Origin: Segatella copri
GTDB taxonomy: Bacteria > Bacteroidota > Bacteroidia > Bacteroidales > Bacteroidaceae
Assembly: GCF_009494395.1 (NCBI RefSeq)
Contig: NZ_VZCB01000042.1
Location: forward strand, 1-46,041
DNA: 46,041 nucleotides
Direction: 5' to 3'
Within the stretch, counting starts at the first letter, position 1. Each line of letters begins with the position of its first letter. Shown here in pieces: positions 17,313 through 25,555 of the stretch. Below the pieces are notes generated by a model. The model did no database searches. It saw nothing but the letters and a program-made list of their open reading frames with translations, and was not told the DNA's origin. A program made the position numbers and the translations under genes.

Positions 17313-17350
17313 GAGGGTGTGTCATGAACTTATGACACACCCTCTTTTAT
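17313..17350. terminator. Hairpin terminator between convergent genes
   Basis: GAGGGTGTGTCAT (17313-17325) pairs perfectly with ATGACACACCCTC (17332-17344) over a 6-nt loop. The T-rich tail (TTTTATTATTT) is on the plus strand. For the porin gene, which ends 32 bp away on the minus strand, only a weak T tract (ATTTG) follows. Confidence 0.75.
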
Positions 17351-17376
17351 TATTTATAAAACTAAAAAACTATATA

Positions 17377-18093
17377 TTATGGTTGCAAGGTGAAACCTAC
17401 TACCAGGTAGGCTTTCTCGGTGCTAGGGTTAGCAGCCACCTGAGCGAAGACTGGAACAGAGAAAGAATCTGTTATCTTCAAATCCTTGGTTGCTTTCACA
17501 CCTACATGAGTAACAGCGAAACCATTGGCATCACCATAGAATGATGTGGCGAATGGCACGGCACCCACGCTCGCCTCCCAATCACAACCTCCGAGTTTGA
17601 ATGGAGCTGTAGCCTCGAGATAAGATGAATAGGCACGGTCGCCATCCTTGTTGACTCCATCATTGCCTGCAAAGTTGGTATACCAGTTGAGGGCAAGTGC
17701 TCCGAAATCATAACCTACGTTTGCCTCGAAGACATGAGAGGTTTCGTGCGCCTTGTAGGCGAAATACTTCTCGTTAGGCGAATTGAACCAGTAATCAGTT
17801 ACACCGATATGGAAACCACCCGTCTCGTATGCCAAGGTAAGATCGAACTCCTTGGTATCCTCAGGCTGAGAAAGTCCTACGCTTCCCCAGGCTGTGAGGG
17901 AGAGGCCTTTGTATCCGATGCCCAATGTAGGCTGCAGGGAAACGGCTCCCAAATCCTGACCACGCCAGTAGTACTGGCTCACAATATCAGCACCCATAGA
18001 TGTTTCCACCTTGTCCTGTGCCATAGCAGCAGGAGCAAATGCCATCAAACCGAGTGCCAACGCACCCATCTTCTTCATATCTAAATGCTTCAT
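17377..18093 (-). CDS. TorF-like putative porin
   Basis: About 238 residues from the ATG at 18093 (MKHLDMKKMG). A longer frame from a TTG at 18171 exists but would run through the promoter at 18141-18173, and the chosen ATG is preceded by a purine-rich AAAAAGAGAGAA. Signal peptide to about residue 26 (AMAQ), then alternating aromatic/polar beta-strand sequence and a C-terminal segment ending in FTLQP, as expected for a small outer-membrane beta-barrel. The N-terminal SMGADIVSQYYWRGQDLG resembles the conserved-hypothetical family annotated as TorF-type porins. It lies next to glnK-amtB but has its own promoter. A role in letting ammonium or small amines through the outer membrane is inference from the neighbours. 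Confidence 0.75.
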   Translation of the reverse strand: MKHLDMKKMGALALGLMAFAPAAMAQDKVETSMGADIVSQYYWRGQDLGAVSLQPTLGIGYKGLSLTAWGSVGLSQPEDTKEFDLTLAYETGGFHIGVTDYWFNSPNEKYFAYKAHETSHVFEANVGYDFGALALNWYTNFAGNDGVNKDGDRAYSSYLEATAPFKLGGCDWEASVGAVPFATSFYGDANGFAVTHVGVKATKDLKITDSFSVPVFAQVAANPSTEKAYLVVGFTLQP

Positions 18094-18140
18094 ATTCTCT
18101 CTTTTTATGTGATACATTTTTCTTTTAAAAGTTTCGGCTG

Positions 18141-18173
18141 CAAAATTAATAATAATAATTTTGCTCACCAAAA
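18141..18173 (-). promoter_or_regulatory. Sigma-ABfr-type promoter for the porin gene
   Basis: On the minus strand TAATTTTG (18141-18148) is the -7 box and TTTTG (18169-18173) the -33 element, 20 bp apart. It fixes the porin start at 18093 or 18117 rather than 18171. Confidence 0.7.
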
Positions 18174-18214
18174 CTTTTGTCTATTATCTCTCTTACGTCT
18201 ATATGAAAGTACCA

Positions 18215-19477
18215 TTAGTTGTAGCAGCTCTCACCATGCTCGTAGATATCCAGACCTTCTTCCTCGATTCGCTTATCAACACGGAGACCAGCAATCTTCT
18301 TGATACCCCAGAAGAGGATGATACCTGTAGCAGCTGCCCAAAGGTCGATGCAGAGGATACCGAAGCACTGTGCGCCGAAGAAACCGAAACCGCCACCATA
18401 GAAGGCACCACCATCAAGGGCGAAGAGACCTGTCATCAAGGTACCGAAGATACCACATACACCATGAACTGAACTTGCACCAACAGGGTCATCAATATGA
18501 AGCTTGGTATCGATGAACTCAATAGAGAATACCAGAATGATACCAGCCAAGAGACCGATGATGGCAGAACCCAATGGACTAACCAAGTCGCAACCAGCAG
18601 TAATGGCTACCAAACCAGCCAGAATACCGTTCAATGTCAATGAGAATGAAGGTTTGCCATACTTGATCCAAGAGGTGAACATAGTACCGAGACCACCACA
18701 AACTGCAGCCAGGTTGGTTGTCAGGAATACGTGGCTGATAGCAACACGGTTAACCTCACCAGAAGCAGCAAGCTGAGAACCAGGGTTGAATCCGAACCAT
18801 CCGAACCAGAGGATAAATACACCGAGGGCAGCAGCCATCAGGTTGTGACCAGGGATAGCAGTACTCTTGCCATTGCGATACTTACCCAAACGAGGGCCTA
18901 AGCAGATAGCACCCACCAAAGCAAGTACACCACCAACACTATGTACGATAGCTGAACCTGCGAAATCATGGAAGGCAGCACCGAAGGTGTTCATCATGAA
19001 AGAACCGGCATCAGCGTTGCAGAGCCAACCGCCACCCCATGTCCAGTGACCCTCTACTGGGTAGATGATCAATGAGATGAAGAAAGAATAGATGCAATAC
19101 ATGGAGAACTTGGTACGTTCTGCCATAGCACCAGAAACGATGGTAGCACTAGTAGCGCAGAAAACTGTCTCAAACATCAGGAAGCCTTCTGTTGGAAGAC
19201 CGGCTGCATTCGTATAGAAAGACAAATCGCCGAAGTTAGGCATACCGATGAAACCGGCGCCATCGCTACCAAACATAAATCCGAAACCAACGAACCAGAA
19301 GAGAACGGAACCGATCATGAAATCGACAAAGTTCTTAAACAAGATGTTCGCGGTGTTTTTACTACGGGTAAAGCCCGCCTCGCAGAGGGCAAATCCCGGC
19401 TGCATGAAAAAGACCAACATGGCTGCCAAGAGCATCCATACGGTATCTACTGAAATTCCTAAATCCTGTACACTCAT
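18215..19477 (-). CDS. amtB: Ammonium transporter
   Basis: A 420-residue inner-membrane protein of the Amt/Mep/Rh family with about eleven membrane segments. The sequence MLLAAMLVFFMQPGFALCEAGFTRSKN at the start is the typical first helix, and AGSAIVHSVGGVLALVGA and DDPVGASSVHGVCGIFGTLMTG carry the two histidines of the pore. It follows glnK by 67 bp in the same direction, the usual glnK-amtB pairing, in which unmodified GlnK plugs the channel when nitrogen is plentiful. The C-terminal tail (RVDKRIEEEGLDIYEHGE) is the conserved cytoplasmic end that contacts GlnK. Confidence 0.96.
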   Translation of the reverse strand: MSVQDLGISVDTVWMLLAAMLVFFMQPGFALCEAGFTRSKNTANILFKNFVDFMIGSVLFWFVGFGFMFGSDGAGFIGMPNFGDLSFYTNAAGLPTEGFLMFETVFCATSATIVSGAMAERTKFSMYCIYSFFISLIIYPVEGHWTWGGGWLCNADAGSFMMNTFGAAFHDFAGSAIVHSVGGVLALVGAICLGPRLGKYRNGKSTAIPGHNLMAAALGVFILWFGWFGFNPGSQLAASGEVNRVAISHVFLTTNLAAVCGGLGTMFTSWIKYGKPSFSLTLNGILAGLVAITAGCDLVSPLGSAIIGLLAGIILVFSIEFIDTKLHIDDPVGASSVHGVCGIFGTLMTGLFALDGGAFYGGGFGFFGAQCFGILCIDLWAAATGIILFWGIKKIAGLRVDKRIEEEGLDIYEHGESCYN

Positions 19478-19544
19478 AACATAAAATCTTTAAAGTGTTC
19501 TTTTTTCCTGAAAACTTATTCTCTCTCCTTCCATCCCGCAATCG

Positions 19545-19901
19545 TTATTTCTCCTGCTCCGCATTATAAAGTGCGATGTCGCCTCTTTCACCTGTACGGA
19601 TTCTCACGGTATCCTCTACAGGAATTACAAAGATTCGACCATCACCAATCTCGCCGGTACGGGCAGCCTCCTGGATGGCATTAATCGTTTTCTCTACGTT
19701 CTTGTCGCGCACGACAACATTCAGCAACACTCGCTCAATACTACTGGTATCATACATGACACCACGGTAGATACGAGCCTGTCTCATCTTACCCTCTCCT
19801 CTTACATCGTAGTAAGAGAACCACTCGATGTCGGCGGCAAGCAATGCTTCCTTTACATCCTCAAACTTAGTCTTACGGATGATAGCTTCGATCTTTTTCA
19901 T
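19545..19901 (-). CDS. glnK: P-II nitrogen regulatory protein
   Basis: A 118-residue P-II protein. It senses 2-oxoglutarate and ATP/ADP and controls AmtB by direct binding. The T-loop YRGVMYDTSSIE aligns with the enteric YRGAEYMVDFLP; Tyr50 takes the place of the uridylylated Tyr51, although the residues around it differ and modification in Bacteroidota is not certain. The B- and C-loop signatures are present: TGEIGDGRIFV (82-92) and RIRTGERGD (100-108). It is the first gene of glnK-amtB. The -7 box lies at 19949-19956. Confidence 0.95.
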   Translation of the reverse strand: MKKIEAIIRKTKFEDVKEALLAADIEWFSYYDVRGEGKMRQARIYRGVMYDTSSIERVLLNVVVRDKNVEKTINAIQEAARTGEIGDGRIFVIPVEDTVRIRTGERGDIALYNAEQEK

Positions 19902-19948
19902 GTTAATCTCTCCTATTCTTTAAATTACATTTTGTTTGTTTACGAGTG

Positions 19949-19956
19949 CAAAGGTA
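19949..19956 (-). promoter_or_regulatory. -7 box for glnK-amtB
   Basis: TACCTTTG on the minus strand, a perfect -7 element about 48 bp before the glnK ATG. No -33 TTTG lies at the usual 18-22 bp (the nearest is 12 bp away), so an activator may be needed. Confidence 0.6.
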
Positions 19957-20115
19957 CGACATTTTGCTCAAATAAACTTCATATTACTTACTTTTTGTTT
20001 TATTTATTTTCAATTGCTTACCATTTGATAAAACAAATTAAAAATTAAAATACAAAATGAAAGCAAATCACACATCTTCACTTTCATTTTGCCATTACAA
20101 ACACAAAACAAAAAA

Positions 20116-20162
20116 GACCTGTATGGTCAGAAGCCTCAACAGGCACTGAAACCATACAGGTC
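20116..20162 (-). terminator. Intrinsic terminator of the sialoglycan operon
   Basis: GACCTGTATGGT (20116-20127) pairs with ACCATACAGGTC (20151-20162), and an inner GCCT/AGGC stem forms within the loop. On the minus strand the hairpin is followed by TTTTTTGTTTTGTG, as expected for a terminator 10 bp after the mutarotase stop. Confidence 0.85.
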
Positions 20163-20171
20163 GAATCATTA

Positions 20172-21305
20172 TTAACGTAAATCTACCTTCACAATACCAG
20201 GTGAACGAAGTCCAGGCTTCAATTCACCACCCATATAATATAAGGTATGTCCTCGCAAAGCAACTTGGGCACCCGCTCGAGCCAAAAGAGCGTTTTCAGG
20301 GGATGGGATTTCCCATTGTTCTGTCTTCAAGTTATAAATCAAGAGACTATTATTGAACTTATACCATGAAATATCCTTTTTCAGATAATCCGTCTTGGCT
20401 ACCATCGAATAGGTACCGCTGATAGCATCCCAGAAGATTTCTCTGTTCACACCACCGGCACAGACAATCTGAGCATTTCCTTTGGCTGAAACCTCCAGTA
20501 TGGCTGTGGCTCCAGTAAGCGTGAGTTCCTTACCCTGCAAGTTGACAGGTGCAGGAAGCGAAGTCCAGCTCTTACTCATCAGCTGATAGCGCAATCCGGA
20601 TGTAGCCACGATACTGGATTTACCATTCTCATAGAATCCGCCCCAAACAAAGAGTTCGCCGTTGTAGGCTGCACATACCGGCTGAACTCGAGGTTCTCCA
20701 ATCAACTCTGTTTCCGGGGTCCACTTCTCATCCTTTCCGATTTCCATTGTCAGGACGGAAGCAGATGGTCGCCCGTCCTGATTACCACCCACCACGAAGA
20801 GACGAGTATCCAGGAGGCATACTCCCATATTATCCACCGTACAAGGCAGGTCTGGCAAAGACTTCAATATAGGTTTGCCGTTTTCCTGGTCCAGATGGAT
20901 GCTCAAAACGGTTCGCAAACTATGCTCCGTATTACATCCACCTACCAGAATCAAGCTATCACCAGAGGCAACCACACCACCATAGGCAGCAGGCTCAGGC
21001 AGATTGCCTATCATCTCCCACTGCAAAGTTTCCTCATTACCAGTAACCTTCGCAGCATAGATGCTGGAATAATACTTTTTCTTTCCTGGCTCCGGGAAAT
21101 TACATCCACCTGCCACTACCAGGTAGTCGCCAATGAAACCTGCATAACAAGCAGAAACACCGAGTTCATATCCAGCCTCCCCAGAAGGGAAGCCAGACAT
21201 TGAACTGATATTTGTAAATTGTGTCTTTAAATTTGATTTCATTGTACTACAACTATTTATTATAATAATGATAGATAATGCTAAAAGCGAATTAATACAT
21301 TTCAT
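20172..21305 (-). CDS. nanM: NanM-like N-acetylneuraminate mutarotase, lipoprotein
   Basis: A 377-residue kelch-type six-bladed propeller. The N-terminus has a hydrophobic stretch ending NSC, with Cys19 as the likely lipidation site. Repeated blade motifs such as LVVAGGCNFPEPGKK, LILVGGCNTE, LFVVGGNQDG, LFVWGGFYENG and IVCAGGVNR show the kelch double glycine. The protein is in the cyclically permuted mutarotase group found in Bacteroidota sialic-acid loci, which converts alpha-Neu5Ac, released by sialidase, to the beta anomer. It is the last gene of the operon, 34 bp after the O-acetylesterase gene, with a terminator right behind it. The exact anomer activity is inferred from context. Confidence 0.85.
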   Translation of the reverse strand: MKCINSLLALSIIIIINSCSTMKSNLKTQFTNISSMSGFPSGEAGYELGVSACYAGFIGDYLVVAGGCNFPEPGKKKYYSSIYAAKVTGNEETLQWEMIGNLPEPAAYGGVVASGDSLILVGGCNTEHSLRTVLSIHLDQENGKPILKSLPDLPCTVDNMGVCLLDTRLFVVGGNQDGRPSASVLTMEIGKDEKWTPETELIGEPRVQPVCAAYNGELFVWGGFYENGKSSIVATSGLRYQLMSKSWTSLPAPVNLQGKELTLTGATAILEVSAKGNAQIVCAGGVNREIFWDAISGTYSMVAKTDYLKKDISWYKFNNSLLIYNLKTEQWEIPSPENALLARAGAQVALRGHTLYYMGGELKPGLRSPGIVKVDLR

Positions 21306-21339
21306 ATCTTGATGCTATTAACAGTTATTATTGAGTCGG

Positions 21340-23454
21340 CTATCTGACCTCTCCTCTGAATGTAGAAGCCGGTAATCCTTCCTTATTGACCAGATTGGCA
21401 CGGGTGAAAGGTTGCCATGCATATCTTACATATCTTGGAGTCTTGACCTCCGGAGAACTCACTCTTACCTTGCTGCCTTCTATCTTTACCTGGGCAGGAT
21501 AGAACAAACCATCCTCCTCAGCTATCTCGAAGCAGGAAGGAGACTTACCGTCCGATGTACGGAGTCCATCGCCATAAGTAAAGGACACTACCAGATGATT
21601 CCCCTCTTTTACCACATTATTATATATAGGCCCCGAAGGAGTAACTGCATGTCCGTAAGTCTGGTTCAATGCCCAGCGACCCAGACGTTCGCCAACAGGC
21701 TGTTTATGGGTTGGATGCACATCAAGAGAATCACCCTGATCAGAAGAAACAGCCATTCCGGTATTTGGGATAGACTTCATCAATCTGAGCTGACTGTCTC
21801 GGAACCAGGTCCATGAAGGACGGTTCAGACTCGACAACTGCACAAAATAGAATGGCATCTCAGGGTTCTTCCAGTTGCTACGCCAACTATCTACCAAGAG
21901 TCGGAAGAGTTGTTCATGAGCATCCATATTATGTGCATTCGATTCACCCTGATACCAGATAACACCCTTGATAGGATATTGCTGCAAAGGCAAGATACCA
22001 CTTTCATAAAGATAACATGGCTCATAAGGATGACGGCCCAGACGGGTGGCATCATTGGAGAGGTTCTTGGCTGCTCTGCCACGCACCCAATCCTGGATAA
22101 AGTCGTTCTGCAGCCAGTTGCGCAGGATTGCCGGGAACTGGGTCTCCAGAGTGTTTCTATCTACCCAAGCCTCAGTAGGAGCACCTCCGATGGCATTGCA
22201 AATCAGTCCCACTGGCACCTTCAGGCTGTCGCGCAGCATCTTGCCGTAGTAATAAGCCACGGCAGAGAACTGGGCTGCCGTCTCTGGGGTAGCCCCCTTC
22301 CAAGTGGTATTCTTGTAATACTGCAGATGGTTCAACGAATCCAGGCAGGATGCCGGCCATGCCACATCGTAAGTTTCCCATCTTCCCTTCATGTCGAAGA
22401 GTCGCAGGTCGGGGTCATTAGCCTGGGCGATATCACGCTTGCCAGTGGCAGCCTGGTTGAGCCGGAACGCCATGTTCGACTGACCTGAGCACAGCCACAC
22501 CTCGCCTACAGCCACATGACGGAACTCCTTTTTCTGCTTGCCCGCCTGGATGGTGAGCGTATAATCCGTACCTACCGCCAATGGCTGCAAGATAACACTC
22601 CATTCACCACGGTTATTGGCAATGGCAGAAACCTTCTGACCGGCAATACTCACCACTACCTGTTCACCAGTATTGGCTGTTCCATGAATATCAAGAGGAG
22701 TATTGCGCTGCAACACCATGTGGTCTGTATAGAGATTAGACAGTTTCAAACCGCCATAGTTTCCGGTGATTCCACCATAAACGGTCTTAGCCAGAATACC
22801 AGCACCTTCTGCATTCGGATGGATGGCATCCGGCAACAGGTTAGGATATGGATAGAGAGGCGCATGGAAATCGATGAGTTCCGCTCCGCTTACTCTTGCC
22901 ACCACCTTGATGGCTTCCTGTATTTCATCATGCCATTGTTTGGTTCCTGAAATAAAACGGGGATGGCGATGGGCTATCGGCGTGATATTTGCCAGAATAA
23001 ATCTTACCTTTGGATTGGAAGAACGCAGAGAGTCCATCAGCGAAAGATAATCTTTCACGAACTCGTCACGATAGTTAGGCCAGTTTCTTGGGTCTGTATC
23101 GTTGATGCCCAGGTGGATGACTGCGATATCACCTTTGAAGGCCATCGCCTGCCTATACTCCTCCTGCTTCATATACGGACGGTGCCCGTGGTTCAGCAGG
23201 GTGGCGCCCGGCTTTCCGAAGTTGCCCACCAGGTATTTGTCACCCAACATATTCTGAAGCTGTACGGGATAAGAGAAATGTTCTCTGTCCTGGATTCCTG
23301 TACCATAAGTGATACTGTTGCCTACGCAAGCCACCTTGATTTTCTGCACAGTTTTCTTTCGGGCAGCCTTTACAGAGAGGGAGCCCATTGAGAGCATCGA
23401 CAGCAAAATGACTGTCAATGTTCTTTTTGGAAAAATTAATTTATCATACAACAT
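21340..23454 (-). CDS. nanS: Two-domain sialate O-acetylesterase (SGNH + SASA)
   Basis: A 704-residue secreted protein with a signal peptide to about residue 30. Two esterase modules are visible. The first (about 35-230) is an SGNH/GDSL lipase fold with GNSIT near residue 46 (Ser), HLGIND (Asn), and DAIHPNAEG (Asp-His). The second (about 235-700) is a sialate-O-acetylesterase domain with GEVWLCSGQSNM (Ser near residue 325), WYQGES near 503 and a DVHPTHKQPVGERLG histidine segment near the end. Such enzymes remove 9-O- (and other) acetyl groups from sialic acids so that sialidase and lyase can act. It starts 15 bp after the GH20 gene and is cotranscribed with it. Both catalytic sets look intact, so the protein could be bifunctional. 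Confidence 0.9.
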   Translation of the reverse strand: MLYDKLIFPKRTLTVILLSMLSMGSLSVKAARKKTVQKIKVACVGNSITYGTGIQDREHFSYPVQLQNMLGDKYLVGNFGKPGATLLNHGHRPYMKQEEYRQAMAFKGDIAVIHLGINDTDPRNWPNYRDEFVKDYLSLMDSLRSSNPKVRFILANITPIAHRHPRFISGTKQWHDEIQEAIKVVARVSGAELIDFHAPLYPYPNLLPDAIHPNAEGAGILAKTVYGGITGNYGGLKLSNLYTDHMVLQRNTPLDIHGTANTGEQVVVSIAGQKVSAIANNRGEWSVILQPLAVGTDYTLTIQAGKQKKEFRHVAVGEVWLCSGQSNMAFRLNQAATGKRDIAQANDPDLRLFDMKGRWETYDVAWPASCLDSLNHLQYYKNTTWKGATPETAAQFSAVAYYYGKMLRDSLKVPVGLICNAIGGAPTEAWVDRNTLETQFPAILRNWLQNDFIQDWVRGRAAKNLSNDATRLGRHPYEPCYLYESGILPLQQYPIKGVIWYQGESNAHNMDAHEQLFRLLVDSWRSNWKNPEMPFYFVQLSSLNRPSWTWFRDSQLRLMKSIPNTGMAVSSDQGDSLDVHPTHKQPVGERLGRWALNQTYGHAVTPSGPIYNNVVKEGNHLVVSFTYGDGLRTSDGKSPSCFEIAEEDGLFYPAQVKIEGSKVRVSSPEVKTPRYVRYAWQPFTRANLVNKEGLPASTFRGEVR

Positions 23455-23469
23455 AACCTATCTTTTTAT

Positions 23470-25335
23470 TTATTCATCTACAAATGCTGCTGTGAACATC
23501 CATTTCACGAGACGGGTCTCCTTAGAGGAGAACTTACCCACAGGAAGTTTCAACATCAGCTTGTTCCAACCCTTCTTGAGGGTAATATCTACCGCTGGAC
23601 GAGACACGTAATTCTCATTCTTCAATGTAATCTCGTTGGAACGTTCTGTATTTGTATTCTCCCAAACAGGAGGCATAATTTCCTTTCCATTGAGCCAAGC
23701 ACGACTGCACTTGTAATCCCAGGTACCCTGACGAGGAGCCAAATCGCTTTCCGAACGACTGTAGTTCTGGAATTCCAGCATCAGCTGAGTCTTTCTTTCC
23801 TTTGGAGAATAAATCCACCGGGTGGCATAAGCGGTATGGTTTTCCTGCGGATTGGCATAGAAACCAGGAACCAATGTACCCCAGACATGGCGCAGATAGA
23901 TGCCGTTGCCGATGATCTTGCGGCTGTGATAGGACTTGCCTTCATACTGATATACGGAATCTTCCTGTTGCTCAGGTGGGAATACCTTGTTCAAATCTCC
24001 TCCGTTAGGAAAGGCATCGGTAATCTGCCACTCGCTCTGGGTCTGGCAAACGTATGGGAAGGGAACCTCTTTCAACCAGGTTTTCTTCTGCCAAAGCAGG
24101 CGGTGTTCAAACTCCTTGAACGCAGTCAACTGCTCCGGCTCGTCTTCCCACAGCAGGGTGCCCTTGCCATCAAAATAGCTGTTGCCGCCTCCACGCCAGG
24201 CACGTTCTGCCAGGGTGAGCATATAAGGATAGAAATTATTCTCAGCCAGCAGCTGAGGTGTATTGTCTATGAAGCGGTCGTTCCAGAAGGCAATGATACA
24301 GCCAGCCAGGTCGTCGCTTCCCTCAGTCTGGTTGTAGATGCGGCTGTTGAACATCGCCACCAGGTCGGCGTAGGTATCGAAGTGGTTGGCATAGTGGTAG
24401 CGGCAGTCGATGGCAGGGATGCCCTTCTGTGCCTTTCCACGATAGCTCCAGAGCTGCATCATGTCGATTTCGCCCGGTTTATAGTTCCAGCCAGGGTTAT
24501 AGGAGATAACCTTCTTGCCCTTGTCTCGGATGTATCTCACCATCATCGGAACGAAATCCGGATTGGTGAACTGAACCTCGTCGGTGCCTATATGGAGATA
24601 AGGTACGTCGAAGGTTTCGCATACCTCATCGATGATATCTTTCAGAATCTGAGTACCCTTTTCGCTCTGCATATCGGTCTTGAAGGTACGCTCGAAGGCA
24701 GCACTATGTCCCGGCATATCGATTTCCGGAATCAGGAGCACCTGGTGCTGCTTGCAGAATTCCACCAGCTGACGGGCCTCTTCTAATCTATAATACTTTC
24801 CTTTCTCGCGCTCCATGTTTTCAGGTGCATTGAGCTGCGGATATTTCTTGCATTCCAGTCGCCAAGCCTGGTTTTCTGTGAGATGCCAATGGAAAACATT
24901 GATCTTGTATCTGCTCAGCAGACTGATTTCGCGCTTCAGTTCCTCTACAGGAATATAGCTTCTGCCCACGTCGTGCATGAAGCCACGGATACGGAAGGCA
25001 GGCCAGTCGGTGATTTCACATTGTGGCAAATAGGTCTTTTTATTTTTAGTGTACTTTAGTTGTTCCAGTGTCTGTTTTCCCCAATACATACCCTTAGGGG
25101 TGGTTGCCTCCAGGATAATTCTCTTGCCGGTAACCGTAAGATGGTAAGCCTCTTCCTGAAACTTAGCTCCTTCAATCTGGCTCACATATTTTTCTTCCAC
25201 CGTCAACTCGTCGCTGGATTTTTTGCCGTTGAACTGATACTTCTGAGGCAGAGGCAACAATGAAGATGGATGATTGGCACTAATGCCAGCCATACACCAA
25301 AATATAGATAACAAAAATAGTAAGAAACGATTCAT
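23470..25335 (-). CDS. GH20 beta-N-acetylhexosaminidase
   Basis: A 621-residue secreted enzyme with a signal peptide to about residue 20 (GISA). It has an N-terminal GH20b domain and a (beta/alpha)8 barrel with GFMHDVGRSYIPVEELK, VFHWHLTENQAWRLE, LLIPEIDMPGHSAAF and HIGTDEVQF (about residue 250). The adjacent Asp-Glu in the last one is the pair used in substrate-assisted catalysis. It releases terminal GlcNAc or GalNAc after sialic acid and galactose have been removed. The C-terminal ~130 residues form a beta-rich accessory domain. It follows the sialidase by 220 bp containing a hairpin, so it may be partly uncoupled from the upstream genes; nanS follows at 15 bp. Confidence 0.93.
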   Translation of the reverse strand: MNRFLLFLLSIFWCMAGISANHPSSLLPLPQKYQFNGKKSSDELTVEEKYVSQIEGAKFQEEAYHLTVTGKRIILEATTPKGMYWGKQTLEQLKYTKNKKTYLPQCEITDWPAFRIRGFMHDVGRSYIPVEELKREISLLSRYKINVFHWHLTENQAWRLECKKYPQLNAPENMEREKGKYYRLEEARQLVEFCKQHQVLLIPEIDMPGHSAAFERTFKTDMQSEKGTQILKDIIDEVCETFDVPYLHIGTDEVQFTNPDFVPMMVRYIRDKGKKVISYNPGWNYKPGEIDMMQLWSYRGKAQKGIPAIDCRYHYANHFDTYADLVAMFNSRIYNQTEGSDDLAGCIIAFWNDRFIDNTPQLLAENNFYPYMLTLAERAWRGGGNSYFDGKGTLLWEDEPEQLTAFKEFEHRLLWQKKTWLKEVPFPYVCQTQSEWQITDAFPNGGDLNKVFPPEQQEDSVYQYEGKSYHSRKIIGNGIYLRHVWGTLVPGFYANPQENHTAYATRWIYSPKERKTQLMLEFQNYSRSESDLAPRQGTWDYKCSRAWLNGKEIMPPVWENTNTERSNEITLKNENYVSRPAVDITLKKGWNKLMLKLPVGKFSSKETRLVKWMFTAAFVDE

Positions 25336-25410
25336 AATTAGGTAGAATTAAATGGATGAAATCATATCAATGATAGAGAGAAAAGCAGCATACCGAAAAA
25401 GGTATAAAGG

Positions 25411-25440
25411 AGAGGGGATTTGACTCCCCTCTACCTTTTT
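25411..25440. terminator. Hairpin between sialidase and GH20 genes
   Basis: AGAGGGG (25411-25417) pairs with CCCCTCT (25426-25432) over an 8-nt loop; an outer AAAGG/CCTTT extends it past one mismatch, with a T run on the plus strand and a shorter one on minus. In the middle of the minus-strand operon it could attenuate or stabilise transcript ends. I see no second promoter with a good -7 box in the 220-bp gap. Confidence 0.55.
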
Positions 25441-25555
25441 ATATATAATCAAACAAGATGGAATGCTGGCGAAGCGCCCATGCATCCCCAAAATACAGCC
25501 ATGACTAATTGTTTCAAATCTGAGTTCATGTTTATAAGTTGATAATTAGTTATTG

